Below are positions 1-8,360 of a stretch of 64,000 bases of DNA, one piece after another. Position numbers and translations under genes: made by a program. The stretch comes from Giardia muris (taxonomy: Eukaryota > Fornicata > Diplomonadida > Hexamitidae). The stretch is taken from assembly GCA_006247105.1 (NCBI GenBank), contig CM016925.1, forward strand, positions 2,046,001-2,110,000. The letters are read 5' to 3'. Each line of letters opens with the position of its first letter. The first letter of the stretch is position 1. Under the pieces are notes generated by a model. It saw only the letters and a list, made by a program, of their open reading frames with translations. It did no database searches and was not told where the DNA came from.

Positions 1-133
1 TGCTGTCAATGTGAAGCACGGCAACAGGATACTCCAGAAGCTCAGGAGGAATGGGACCTTGGCCAGCGGGGGCGAAGAGGGTGAGACCGGAGTCCGTTCG
101 CTGGAGCGGAAGATAGAAGCCCGGAGAGGCCAT
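1..133 (-). CDS. Partial hypothetical protein (N-terminus only, cut by window edge)
   Basis: A minus-strand frame opens with an ATG at 133 and stays open to the window edge (44 codons, beginning MASPGFYLPLQRTDSG). The ATG is preceded by a small A-rich tract (cactaaATG), as expected for a start in this genome. It would be divergently transcribed from the histone gene at 252, with a 118-bp spacer. The visible part is rich in Pro, Leu and Gly; no domain can be named. It is included because the spacing fits the compact layout, but an open frame this short could be chance. Confidence 0.42.
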   Translation of the reverse strand, partial: MASPGFYLPLQRTDSGLTLFAPAGQGPIPPELLEYPVAVLHIDS

Positions 134-251
134 TTAGTGAAGGTTCAGCAATCGACTTGCATCCTCAGAAGTCAGTCCGCCCGTCGAGCATCCTCATTGC
201 TTTTTTGGGGAGGGGCCGGTCGCGGTAAAGTCGGAAGGGACAAAAGAAAAG

Positions 252-737
252 ATGGCACGCCTCAAGAGCACAGCGATCGATCGGATGAAGTCCGGAACCC
301 CGCCTCCTGCGCGGAAGACGACAAAGGCTCCTCGAAAGACAATCCTCTCCAAGAAGACCGTTGCTCGCAAGGCCCTTGACGGAAAGCACCGCGAGGGTCG
401 CTCCTCGTCACGCCGAGCCCGGCCTGGCGCCGTGGCCGCACGTGAGGTTGCCGCCCAGCAGAAGCGTACTGACAACGTAATCCCCTTGGCACCCTTCTCG
501 CACCTCGTTCGCGAAATCACCGCTGCAACCGGGGCAACCGACATCCGCTTCCAGAGCACGGCAATCCAGGCCCTTCAGAACGCTGCGGAGAGCACCCTCA
601 TCCAGATCCTCGGGGATTGTCAGACTCTTGCGAACCATGCAAATCGCGTCACCGTCATGGACAAGGACCTCCGCGTCTTCCTCAGAGTTGTTCGCCCGTC
701 CTGGTACCGTGAATCCGCATACCGAAGTCTAGTGTAA
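252..737 (+). CDS. Histone H3 variant, probably cenH3-like
   Basis: A 161-aa H3-family protein. The tail keeps an H3-like module (ARKTTKAPRKT near residues 20-30) but has an insertion before it. The histone fold runs from about residue 57: an alpha-N helix (REVAAQQKRTDN), alpha-1 (APFSHLVREI), alpha-2 starting at RFQSTAIQALQ, then RVTVMDKD and a divergent alpha-3. Loop 1 (between REI and DIRFQ) is one residue longer than in canonical H3, and the usual TNLCAIHAKR and PKDIQLARRIRG segments are replaced by DCQTLANHANR and DKDLRVFLRVVR. A longer loop 1 is typical of centromeric H3 variants. H3 family membership is seen directly; the centromeric role is inferred. The start has an A-rich initiator (aaaagaaaagATG), and the stop TAA lies inside agTGTAAAC. 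Confidence 0.85.
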   Translation: MARLKSTAIDRMKSGTPPPARKTTKAPRKTILSKKTVARKALDGKHREGRSSSRRARPGAVAAREVAAQQKRTDNVIPLAPFSHLVREITAATGATDIRFQSTAIQALQNAAESTLIQILGDCQTLANHANRVTVMDKDLRVFLRVVRPSWYRESAYRSLV

Positions 738-1026
738 ACGGTGTATCGAGGTGTCCATCTTGGGACCGCAGGATCCTGCTGGGTGAGGAGAAGACCGTCC
801 TCCAACAGAGCCCTCACGTTCTGGTGTGGTCTGGGACCATCTACAGGCCAATGGCAGACTTCACTCGCCTGTAGAACTGGAGGCGGTCGGAGTAGCCAGG
901 AGCACACGGGGATCTATCCAGAGGACACCCTGGGAAGTAGAGGAGAAGGGGAGCGTCCCGAAGCGGTGGGGATCAAGCTCTTCGTGCAGGTTCCGGATTT
1001 ATACTCTGACCCATTCGGGCACAGGA
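738..1026. other. Gene-free 289-bp spacer with a small hairpin
   Basis: No ATG-initiated frame of useful length is present on either strand; the longer open frames here begin with GTG. The stretch is moderately GC-rich and contains an 8-bp perfect inverted repeat, ctacaggc at 841-848 and gcctgtag at 867-874, with an 18-nt loop. It is unusually long for this window, where most spacers are under 60 bp, so an unrecognised RNA is possible, but no tRNA, rRNA or snoRNA signature is visible. Confidence 0.4.
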
Positions 1027-2622
1027 CTATGAAGAGAGGCCGCTATGGGCGGGAATACTGAGATTCTTCACTACCAACCTGCCATCTTCCCGTGCCAGCA
1101 TTGCCGCAAGTTTCGAGCCTGGAGCCGGCTCGAAGATCTTTGCGAGCACCTCCGTGCCCTCAGCGATGATCTTCTCGTCGAAGACCTGCTGAGCATTGAT
1201 CCTCTCCACTGCAAGCTTGGCATTGTCCGCCGTGTCGAAGAACACGTTGATGTGGAACTTCTTTGGATCGATGTCGTCACGCTTCGGGGCAGATAAGCTC
1301 TGGAAGCCCTCGAGCTTCTGAAGGTACTCGCGATACTCATCCTCGCTCTTTCCGCGGACAAGCCCGTAGATAGATATGCTCTTCTTGGATTTGACATACT
1401 TGTTATTAGAGTTCAACAGTCTCGCCTTCGCCAGATACTTGCGCATGCCATCGCTCAAGCACGACATCGCCTCGATCTCCTTCCCGTACTCCGTCTCGAT
1501 GAGCTTGCTGGAAACTGCCCTGATGATGAGCTTGCGCATCACCGGGCTGCGAGCATCAATGGAACAGTTCATGTTCCCGCTGCCTTTCTGGCGAGGATCC
1601 GCTCTCAGATCCGACTTCTCTTTGTCCTGCTCAGACAGAGGCTCGAAGACGTCATTCTCTGTGAGCTTATTGATCTTGAGATCGGCAGCGGTGAGATTCT
1701 TGAGAGGAATCTCGTTGAGCTTGGACTTGAACTTGGGGTCGAACCTATCGATCTTCCATCCGATGTCCTCAATGCTATTCGATCCGAACTCGGCCTCTGT
1801 GATGGAAAGAACGCTGAGGATGTAGCTTTTGAGGTCTTCTTCCTTGAGGACGATGTTCTTGATCTCCTCAGCGCTGAGCTTGAGGTCTCTGAGATCAGTG
1901 TATGTGAAATTGAGATCTCTGGAGTTAAAGTCCTCGACGTCATAGCAGCTGAGGTCAGAGTCACTGAGCTTGGTGATCCTCTCGAAGATCCAGTCACGGA
2001 CGACAGTGATATTGTCAAAGTGCTCCTCAGGGATGTTCTTAACGAGAGAGCGTCTGTTTTGTTCAATACGGACCCCCATGGGAACAAAGAAGCCGACTTC
2101 GACCTTGTTGCGACCGAGGTACTTCCCGTTTGTTCCCTGGACGGCCCTTTCCGCGTCTTCCTCCTTCTCAAACATGACGTAGCCGCGGTGGTGCTTGTTC
2201 TTGTCTGCGTCCCCATCGAACACCACGGACGTGGAGATGACTTCTCCGAAGCTAGCGTACGCCTCTCTCAGAGTACCACCTGTGATATCTTCCGGGAGGT
2301 TCCTGATCACTATGTCATATTTGCCATTAAGGCGCTGTTTGAAGTTGGGGACAAAGCGGGAGACATGCAGAGGGTGGGGCTTCCCAGAGATCGTGATATT
2401 GACAGAGTCGAGGGCCAAAAGGGCGGTGTTGACCTCATCCTTCGTCTGGAGATAGATCACCATGTAGCGGCCAGTCAAGTGACGAGCCTTTGGGGGGTTC
2501 TTCGAGATCATGATATGGGAGCTCTGATTCAGCACCTGGATATCTACCTGACTTAGGAGAGCGTAGATATCAGACCCAGTGAACTCGGTGGGGATGTTAG
2601 AGATGAGGATCGCGTTCTCCAT
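1027..2622 (-). CDS. RRM protein resembling poly(A)-binding protein
   Basis: A 531-aa protein with RRM 1 at about residues 3-90 (RNP2-like ILISNI), RRM 2 at about 102-180 (RNP2 IVIRNL, RNP1 RGYVMFEK) and an RRM-like fold at about 415-498 (ISIYGL, FHINVFFDT). The join between RRM 1 and RRM 2 (ALDSVNITISGKP, then the IVIRNLPEDI start) and the end of RRM 2 (GKYLGRNKVEVGFF) parallel PABP, where RRM 1 ends in a GKPVRI-type strand followed by NIFIKNL and RRM 2 ends in a KVFVGRF-type strand. The likely role is binding mRNA poly(A) tails or another cytoplasmic mRNA function. There is no obvious C-terminal MLLE domain. The charged middle (about 190-400) is not recognised. The ATG follows a short run of T/A-rich bases. 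Confidence 0.7.
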   Translation of the reverse strand: MENAILISNIPTEFTGSDIYALLSQVDIQVLNQSSHIMISKNPPKARHLTGRYMVIYLQTKDEVNTALLALDSVNITISGKPHPLHVSRFVPNFKQRLNGKYDIVIRNLPEDITGGTLREAYASFGEVISTSVVFDGDADKNKHHRGYVMFEKEEDAERAVQGTNGKYLGRNKVEVGFFVPMGVRIEQNRRSLVKNIPEEHFDNITVVRDWIFERITKLSDSDLSCYDVEDFNSRDLNFTYTDLRDLKLSAEEIKNIVLKEEDLKSYILSVLSITEAEFGSNSIEDIGWKIDRFDPKFKSKLNEIPLKNLTAADLKINKLTENDVFEPLSEQDKEKSDLRADPRQKGSGNMNCSIDARSPVMRKLIIRAVSSKLIETEYGKEIEAMSCLSDGMRKYLAKARLLNSNNKYVKSKKSISIYGLVRGKSEDEYREYLQKLEGFQSLSAPKRDDIDPKKFHINVFFDTADNAKLAVERINAQQVFDEKIIAEGTEVLAKIFEPAPGSKLAAMLAREDGRLVVKNLSIPAHSGLSS

Positions 2623-2768
2623 TTTTGGGAGATGAGTATCAACGGATATCGACTATCATTTCGATCACTCGGCCTTCTTTGCTGACATTCAGACATAGCT
2701 TGTGGGCTAAGAAGCTAATTACACATCAATATTATCGCCGCATATACAAACTCTGTCTAGCTTTCTAA

Positions 2769-3293
2769 TTACTTACCCAAACGAGTTGTGACTGTTGAAC
2801 CATCGAGGACGGCGCATTGAAGCTCGTAAGCACCGCGTGCTGCCTTACTTGAGGCCTCATCGAAGATGCCCGTTAGAACCCCGCTAACTATGCATGCAAT
2901 CCCAAGGCCTAGAATGTGCTCTTCTTGCTGTTCATACATCCAATCAAATAACCCGAGAAGCCCAGCAACAAGGTACAATAGAGTTGCGGTATACGCCAGC
3001 CAGTAAACCCGATGGCTATGGGAATTAAGGAGAACAAATAAGGCCATAAGAAGTTGAGCAGCAATTAAAGACCAAACCCATGTAGGTGCGAGTCCTAACG
3101 CGAGGGTTGAGAAATAGGTATCCGCCGAAGCATATAGCAGGCCAGCGAGGGTGATGTCGATCAGGGCGAAGCCGAGCTTCCAATAGATCCGTAGACGCCG
3201 CTCCGCCTCGGACATTCGACGAAGTACTCGCCGAATCTGTTCGGAATCATCTTTGGAGACTCTCTTTTGCCCCTTCTCTTGCGTCGTTTTCAT
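2769..3293 (-). CDS. Small four-helix membrane protein, unknown
   Basis: A 174-aa protein with a basic cytosol-type N-terminus (residues 1-38, rich in Lys/Arg) followed by four hydrophobic segments at about 42-57, 63-89, 96-116 and 127-144, then a short hydrophilic tail. There is no signal peptide and no recognised family signature. The start has a good initiator (cagtaaaATG). It lies head-to-tail upstream of the PABP-like gene on the same strand with a 146-bp AT-rich spacer in which no gene is visible. Confidence 0.7.
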   Translation of the reverse strand: MKTTQEKGQKRVSKDDSEQIRRVLRRMSEAERRLRIYWKLGFALIDITLAGLLYASADTYFSTLALGLAPTWVWSLIAAQLLMALFVLLNSHSHRVYWLAYTATLLYLVAGLLGLFDWMYEQQEEHILGLGIACIVSGVLTGIFDEASSKAARGAYELQCAVLDGSTVTTRLGK

Positions 3294-3379
3294 TTTACTG
3301 TGGGGATGCTATACAAGGCATAAGTGACATGCGCTTAGATGTGCTGCGGTTAACTCATATTCGACGTTGGAAGTTAAAA

Positions 3380-6241
3380 ATGGCGTCGGTGCCACGTCGG
3401 ACTAGAGACATTCCGGACTTCACAACGCGCCTCAACGGCCGCCCCGCCTCGTATCGGGCCGAGAATGACCCCCACCTCAAGGAGTTTTTCGCCAGACGTA
3501 ACTTGCGCTACATCGAGTCGAAGGCGCGAGCGCGGCGCGGACCCTCCGGCCCTTCCCACGAAAAGAACGGGGCTCAAAAAGCTTCCGCACAACGGAAGGA
3601 GGCAATGCTCAGGACGTACCTCGACAAATCCCTCAGTCAGCATCCCTATAATATCGAGCCCTCACCTCAGCACTCAGCGCCTGCAAAATCGGATACAGCC
3701 ACCGCATATCGTACTCGTCAGCCCGACCTCTTTGGAACGCAGGACACTGACCCGATGTGCGCCTCTCGCGTTCAGAACGCGGTCTCCTCCTTCAATAGGC
3801 TCTGGGAGGCGCTAGAGATACCCCTAGCCGAGCGGAACTATGCCTATGCACTCCTCTACAACAACCCTGCGCTCCTGACCCCGTATCAGAAGCGTCTCAC
3901 ACACTTGATGCACCTCCGCCGGATGTTCCGAGCGTTCCTTCAAGAGCGCATCTCTTGTAAGCGGGCACTGTTGGATATGCTTAGCGAGGGGCGCGGGAGC
4001 CGGAAGGTGCTCGCCGAGAATCTCTCAAAGCTTCGTCTTCTTACAATTTGCATGTCATCTCTCGCCAACGAGGCGCGTCTGATATGTGACAAGCCCATCT
4101 GTATGCCATACGTCCGCATATCGACCGAGTACGAGGATAGCTGGTTTCTGTTCCTCAAGAACGAGTGCATATATAGTAGAAAAAACACGGCCCTCATCTT
4201 CGCTATCCTACGCTTCTTCCCGGAGCTCACCCTTGCCGAGGTGCAGCAGGTGGTCGACAACTTTTTCAACCGCTGCATCTCCTGCAACGACGACGATGAT
4301 ACATTCAATATTCGGCGGAACGGCGAGGATGATGGTAATACCGACGGCGATTGCGCGCTCGAGCTGACGGAAGCAGACGTCTCACTCTATTTTCTTCTGG
4401 GCTTGCAGGCCGATGCCGTATTCCAGGGCGATGACCTTCCTGTCTGTTGGAATGCTCACTTACATACTCTCAAAGGTTGTATCACAGAGATTTGTGATAT
4501 CCAGGTTCCGCTATTGACCCCATCGCAAATTCTCGAGGCTATCCTTGGAGAGGAGGAGACGCTTCAAGAGTTTCAGGCCGTGGTCGAGTATACGCTTGAC
4601 CAGGAGAAGATGCTAGTTGTCGTGCCGGTTTTCCCTCCATCGGACCAATGGGAGGCATACTATCTCGATATCGACTCGTTTAATAATTATCAGGGCAGCC
4701 TTCGGCAATATGCAAAGCTCCTCCATGACGCCTCTCCGGAAGCCGAGCAGTCTCCACTTGCCGACCGGGTCGACAAGCGTGAAGCACTAGAAACGACCGC
4801 CAAACCTATCGTCAGACCGGATGGGGACGTTCTACTTCCTGGACCTTTGAAGCCGTTGGGAGGTGACTTTACACGCGACGTAGCGACTGAGCCCGACGAG
4901 GAACCACCTCAACATGCTTCTAATGTGTCTCCAGAGGCCCGGTCAGTAGAGCCTGAGGAAACGAATACATATGAAGCGCAAGGTGAGCCTACATATGAGC
5001 TTCCCGAAGAGGAGACCAGCTTGTGCCGCGTCAGGAGTCCTGAAGAAAGCAGTCAACTTGAGTTTCCACTCCCACCTGAAGGGCTTCCAAACGTGCCTAT
5101 TCATGAATTCAATTGGGAAGAGGAGGTTGGAGGCCCCTCTTGTGACTCCTGCGTTACCGACGATGAACACTACGGAGACGAGCAATTCGATGACGAGGAT
5201 GGTCCTTTTGATGAACCTGCCGACGTACGACCAACTTCAGACCTGTTCGATGAACTGGAAAGAGTCTTCACTCCGGTATATACCAATGACCTCCTTATGA
5301 GTGTTCATGAGTACGATATCGCGGAATGTAGGGATTCGAACCCTCCCGATGGTGAAATTCTTCCAGCAGTCATCATTCGGGAAGAGGTACTGCACGAAGT
5401 TGCACCTGAACCAGAACCTAAGGAAGCAAACCACGAGCTCACGTTCGAAACGTATGATACAGTAACGAAGGAAGAGATCGTGACCGTCGAGGTCCGCACA
5501 GTCGAGGAGGTGCGCGAGGTCCGAGAGGAGAACCTGAGCCGCGCTGCCACTCCTGAAGAGATCCCCTCTCCCGTCGAGGTCCGCACAGTCGAGGAGGTGC
5601 GCGAGGTCCGAGAGGAGAACCTGAGCCGCGCTGCCACTCCTGAAGAGATCCCCTCTCCCGTCGAGGTCCGCACAGTCGAGGAGGTGCGCGAGGTCCGAGA
5701 GGAGAACCTGAGCCGCGCTGCCACTCCTGAAGAGATCCCCTCTCCCGTCGAGGTCCGCACAGTCGAGGAGGTGCGCGAGGTCCGAGAGGAGAACCTGAGC
5801 CGCGCTGCCACTCCTGAAGAGATCCCCTCTCCCGTCGAGGTCCGCACAGTCGAGGAGGTGCGCGAGGTCCGAGAGGAGAACCTGAGCCGCGCTGCCACTC
5901 CTCCTGAAGTAGTTTCTCAGTCAGAAGAATCTATAGAGAAGTTGAAAGACGAAGATGAACGTTCCGATGAAATCCCAGAGGATGACTTTGAAGAGGATAT
6001 ACCAGATCAAGAGAACAACATGTCAGAGAATGCAGTAGAGGTCGATACAAAGGATGATGACGACTATATTCCTCCTGCGGACAGTTCCGAAGGCCACCAA
6101 GAAGGCGTTCGCCTGGATCATCTATCAAGCGAAGATGGGAGCGAGAACGATTCTCCCACGCGCACGGTCGAGCCAGCCATCTTCAAGTCGGCCAACTTTG
6201 TTGACGAAGAGGAAGACGCCATTGAGATTGCGCTGCAATAG
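3380..6241 (+). CDS. Large acidic protein with tandem 29-residue repeats, unknown
   Basis: About 953 aa from the ATG at 3380, preferred because it directly follows an A-rich tract (gttaaaaATG); an in-frame ATG at 3329 exists 51 bp upstream. The N-terminal third is basic and then helical with Leu-rich segments (about residues 130-320). The middle and C-terminus are strongly acidic (runs of Glu/Asp). Five copies of a 29-residue unit (VEVRTVEEVREVREENLSR..., ending TPEEIPSP) occupy roughly residues 703-841. No enzyme or known domain is recognised. The repeat region is predicted helical and highly charged, so a scaffold or cytoskeletal role is possible but unproven. An AGTAAAT poly(A)-like signal lies about 8 bp after the stop. 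Confidence 0.8.
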   Translation: MASVPRRTRDIPDFTTRLNGRPASYRAENDPHLKEFFARRNLRYIESKARARRGPSGPSHEKNGAQKASAQRKEAMLRTYLDKSLSQHPYNIEPSPQHSAPAKSDTATAYRTRQPDLFGTQDTDPMCASRVQNAVSSFNRLWEALEIPLAERNYAYALLYNNPALLTPYQKRLTHLMHLRRMFRAFLQERISCKRALLDMLSEGRGSRKVLAENLSKLRLLTICMSSLANEARLICDKPICMPYVRISTEYEDSWFLFLKNECIYSRKNTALIFAILRFFPELTLAEVQQVVDNFFNRCISCNDDDDTFNIRRNGEDDGNTDGDCALELTEADVSLYFLLGLQADAVFQGDDLPVCWNAHLHTLKGCITEICDIQVPLLTPSQILEAILGEEETLQEFQAVVEYTLDQEKMLVVVPVFPPSDQWEAYYLDIDSFNNYQGSLRQYAKLLHDASPEAEQSPLADRVDKREALETTAKPIVRPDGDVLLPGPLKPLGGDFTRDVATEPDEEPPQHASNVSPEARSVEPEETNTYEAQGEPTYELPEEETSLCRVRSPEESSQLEFPLPPEGLPNVPIHEFNWEEEVGGPSCDSCVTDDEHYGDEQFDDEDGPFDEPADVRPTSDLFDELERVFTPVYTNDLLMSVHEYDIAECRDSNPPDGEILPAVIIREEVLHEVAPEPEPKEANHELTFETYDTVTKEEIVTVEVRTVEEVREVREENLSRAATPEEIPSPVEVRTVEEVREVREENLSRAATPEEIPSPVEVRTVEEVREVREENLSRAATPEEIPSPVEVRTVEEVREVREENLSRAATPEEIPSPVEVRTVEEVREVREENLSRAATPPEVVSQSEESIEKLKDEDERSDEIPEDDFEEDIPDQENNMSENAVEVDTKDDDDYIPPADSSEGHQEGVRLDHLSSEDGSENDSPTRTVEPAIFKSANFVDEEEDAIEIALQ
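5486..5902 (+). repeat. Five-copy 87-bp tandem repeat inside a CDS
   Basis: Copies start at 5486, 5573, 5660, 5747 and 5834. The first four are full 87-bp units that look identical at the DNA level; the fifth matches for 69 bp and then diverges. A degenerate half-copy (TKEEIVT against TPEEIPSP) lies immediately upstream. The period is a multiple of three, so copy-number change keeps the reading frame. The identity including third codon positions indicates recent expansion or homogenisation. Confidence 0.95.
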
Positions 6242-6272
6242 TGGTGCGAGTAAATCAAGCTTAGGCGGGGTT

Positions 6273-7112
6273 TTACTTCCCCGCAGCCTGGATCTTGCGC
6301 TGCATCGACTTGAGGAAGGTACTGCCTCGGAAGGTGGAAGATTGGGCCGCATAGCTCTTTCGATGGGAGACAGCGTCTCGGTCAACGCAACGCAGCCGGA
6401 GGTTGATGTACTCCGCCCGATGTGCTGAGTCAAGGTCCTGGGCGAGATTCTTACCTCGCTGCCTGATGACGCCTAAAGCCTTATTGCGAGCGGCCCAAAA
6501 TTCGCAGAACTTGACATAATTCTTCTGTTCCAGTAGCATGATCTCCCGGTCATGCTTCTCATAAAGCCTTTGGCGGTCTAATTCGACTTTGCGTTGGTAC
6601 GCTTCCTCGGCCTTGGCTGTACACCGAGCCTTGGCACGCTCCGCAAGCTCCTGTGCATGCCTCGCTTTCTCAAACTCCTTCAACTTAAAAAGAGTCTCCG
6701 ACTCCTTGATAAGGGCCAAGGTTTCGCCGGAAAGGCGCACCTTGGGCCTACCCTCTGCGATTGCAATCTCAAAGCGCGAGAGTTCGACTTCCTGATCCTC
6801 CTGTAATTGACGAATGCTTTTCTCTATTTCTTGTTGGAGAACTAGCTCGTTTTCTGCCCAGACCCGCTCCTCTTGCGAGACTGCGAGGGCCTGCGCCTGG
6901 TCAAGGCACTCCTTCTCGAAGGTCTGGCGTGCGTTCTCCGTTCTCTTGAGGTCGGCAAGCTTCTGTTCCTTTGCCTTCTGTATCTCGAGATATAAGCTCT
7001 CGGCCAGAGCGAAGTTCTTCACGGTGTGCGCCATGGCGTAGTCTTCTCGTAGGTCCTGACAAATGTTCACACAATCGCGCTCGCGTGGCTTAACTGTGGT
7101 CAACGTCTGCAT
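6273..7112 (-). CDS. Coiled-coil protein, unknown
   Basis: A 279-aa protein from the ATG at 7112 (MQTLTTVKPRERDC). The frame is open further upstream, but that would run into the neighbouring ATPase gene. It is almost entirely charged alpha-helix. Near residues 25-60 a segment (YAMAHTVKNFALAESLYLEI) resembles a UVR-type paired-helix motif. The C-terminal about 40 residues are less helical. There is no catalytic motif. It sits 13 bp downstream of the WRNIP1-like gene on the same strand and converges with the acidic repeat protein. The stop TAA is nested in AGTAAAA, a poly(A)-signal-like tract. A structural or cytoskeletal role is a guess. Confidence 0.7.
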   Translation of the reverse strand: MQTLTTVKPRERDCVNICQDLREDYAMAHTVKNFALAESLYLEIQKAKEQKLADLKRTENARQTFEKECLDQAQALAVSQEERVWAENELVLQQEIEKSIRQLQEDQEVELSRFEIAIAEGRPKVRLSGETLALIKESETLFKLKEFEKARHAQELAERAKARCTAKAEEAYQRKVELDRQRLYEKHDREIMLLEQKNYVKFCEFWAARNKALGVIRQRGKNLAQDLDSAHRAEYINLRLRCVDRDAVSHRKSYAAQSSTFRGSTFLKSMQRKIQAAGK

Positions 7113-7125
7113 TTTGCTACTCAGA

Positions 7126-8349
7126 TTACACTGGCTGATGCACATCCAACTCAGCATAGAATGTACTACCTCGTAGCGCCTCGGGAAGGGTGTCGTCGAC
7201 GACGTAGCCTCCACATTGGTGTGGATAGACGTATGTGGGACCGCCATGCCCATGACGATAATCAGGAGGAGGTAAGCACTCCTCTATTGAATGTGACTCT
7301 GCTGCTTCTTGAGCCCTTTGAAGGGCAGTTGCCGCCGCGTTACTCTTTGGAGAACGTGCTAGATAGATGGCTGTTTCAGCGAGTGCATATTGACACTCAG
7401 GAAGACCAATAATGGAGGCAGCGGTGTGGCAACTTACAGCAAGTGATAGCGCCTGAGGATTAGCAAGTCCAATATCCTCGGAGGCCGAGACGATAAGACG
7501 ACGTGCAATGTAAAGCGGGTCTGTGGCATGCTTTATGAGCATCGCAACATAGAAGATCGCACCTTGAGGATCTGAAGCACGAATGGCCTTTATCAGGCCG
7601 GATATGAGCGCGGATTCGATACCAGCAGTGTTCCCAGTATTGCATAGAATCGCATTAACAGAGGCAGAAGTGATCTTCCCATCAACAATGGCCTGCTCTA
7701 GCCAAAGAAGGGCCTTCCGAGCATCACCATTAGCTTGAATAGCCAGTTGTACGACGGCCTCCTTAGACACGCACTCGTCTGGTGGAAGGGTTCTATCAAG
7801 TGAAGTGGATGTATTGAGAGCACGCACACATAGCTCAAGGATATCCTGTGGTGAAAGGATATCGAAATGGACCTCTAAGCATCTGGATAGAAGACCTTCA
7901 GAAAGACACTTAAGTCCTACTGTGGTGCAGAATATTACAGTGACATTTGGGTTATCAATGAGCGCCATGATCTTATCCTGTAACTGTTTTGATATCCGAT
8001 GGGCCTCGTCGAATAATAAACAATGCTTCCGAACCAGTTGACTGTTAAGAGGACTATCAATCTTACTTAAAGCGGCATTCATCGTATGTGAAACGTAATC
8101 GTTTGGGCCGAACCTGTGAAGTACATATGACCGATCGTAAAGGGGGGCATAGATCTGCCCCAATGATGTTTTCCCAGTACCAGATGGCCCTCGAAGAATT
8201 AATGATGGTAATTTGATAACTTGACCGGCCTGGCGTGTTGATGAATATATTTGTGCGATCGTCCCCGTCAGGGGATCGAAGATCCGTCGATTCCCGACGA
8301 AGTCCTCCAGTCTTTGTGGCTGAAGTATCGCACAAAACTTACTAGTCAT
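7126..8349 (-). CDS. WRNIP1: WRNIP1/RarA (Mgs1) family AAA+ ATPase
   Basis: A 407-aa protein from the ATG at 8349 (MTSKFCAILQPQRLEDFVGN). It shows Walker A GPSGTGKTS near residue 54, Walker B LLFDEAHR near 110, and the RarA-specific C-terminal half: a DPLYIARRLIV...SEDIGLANPQALSLA segment, then YLARSPKSN and a YPHQ...LPEALRG-FY end typical of the family. RarA/Mgs1/WRNIP1 proteins act at stalled replication forks, probably as tetrameric clamp-loader-like ATPases. No ubiquitin-binding zinc finger precedes the ATPase, so this is the short form. Its ATG overlaps the ATG of the divergent PTH2 gene. Confidence 0.9.
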   Translation of the reverse strand: MTSKFCAILQPQRLEDFVGNRRIFDPLTGTIAQIYSSTRQAGQVIKLPSLILRGPSGTGKTSLGQIYAPLYDRSYVLHRFGPNDYVSHTMNAALSKIDSPLNSQLVRKHCLLFDEAHRISKQLQDKIMALIDNPNVTVIFCTTVGLKCLSEGLLSRCLEVHFDILSPQDILELCVRALNTSTSLDRTLPPDECVSKEAVVQLAIQANGDARKALLWLEQAIVDGKITSASVNAILCNTGNTAGIESALISGLIKAIRASDPQGAIFYVAMLIKHATDPLYIARRLIVSASEDIGLANPQALSLAVSCHTAASIIGLPECQYALAETAIYLARSPKSNAAATALQRAQEAAESHSIEECLPPPDYRHGHGGPTYVYPHQCGGYVVDDTLPEALRGSTFYAELDVHQPV

Positions 8350-8360
8350 GAAATTAATGT
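8340..8360. promoter_or_regulatory. Overlapping divergent start region of WRNIP1 and PTH2
   Basis: The minus-strand ATG (8349-8347) and the plus-strand ATG (8348-8350) share bases in the string gtcatgaaattaatg. The AT-rich initiator of each gene therefore lies inside the other's first codons. If PTH2 starts at the second ATG (8357), aaatta precedes it directly. Confidence 0.6.

Noticed and set aside
826..1032. 68-codon frame in the spacer after the H3 gene
   Set aside because: Begins with GTG, no ATG, and overlaps the end of the RRM gene.
5325..5360. Minus-strand GGGTTCGAATCCC-like palindrome resembling a tRNA T-arm
   Set aside because: No matching acceptor stem or anticodon arm at the right distance; it lies within the large acidic protein and encodes RDSNPPDG.
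5305..5898. 197-codon minus-strand open frame made of repeated units
   Set aside because: It is the mirror of the 87-bp tandem repeat on the coding strand; the repeat keeps the frame open automatically.
6125..6433. Minus-strand frame crossing the gap between two convergent genes
   Set aside because: Its translation has no domain and overlaps two well-supported genes.
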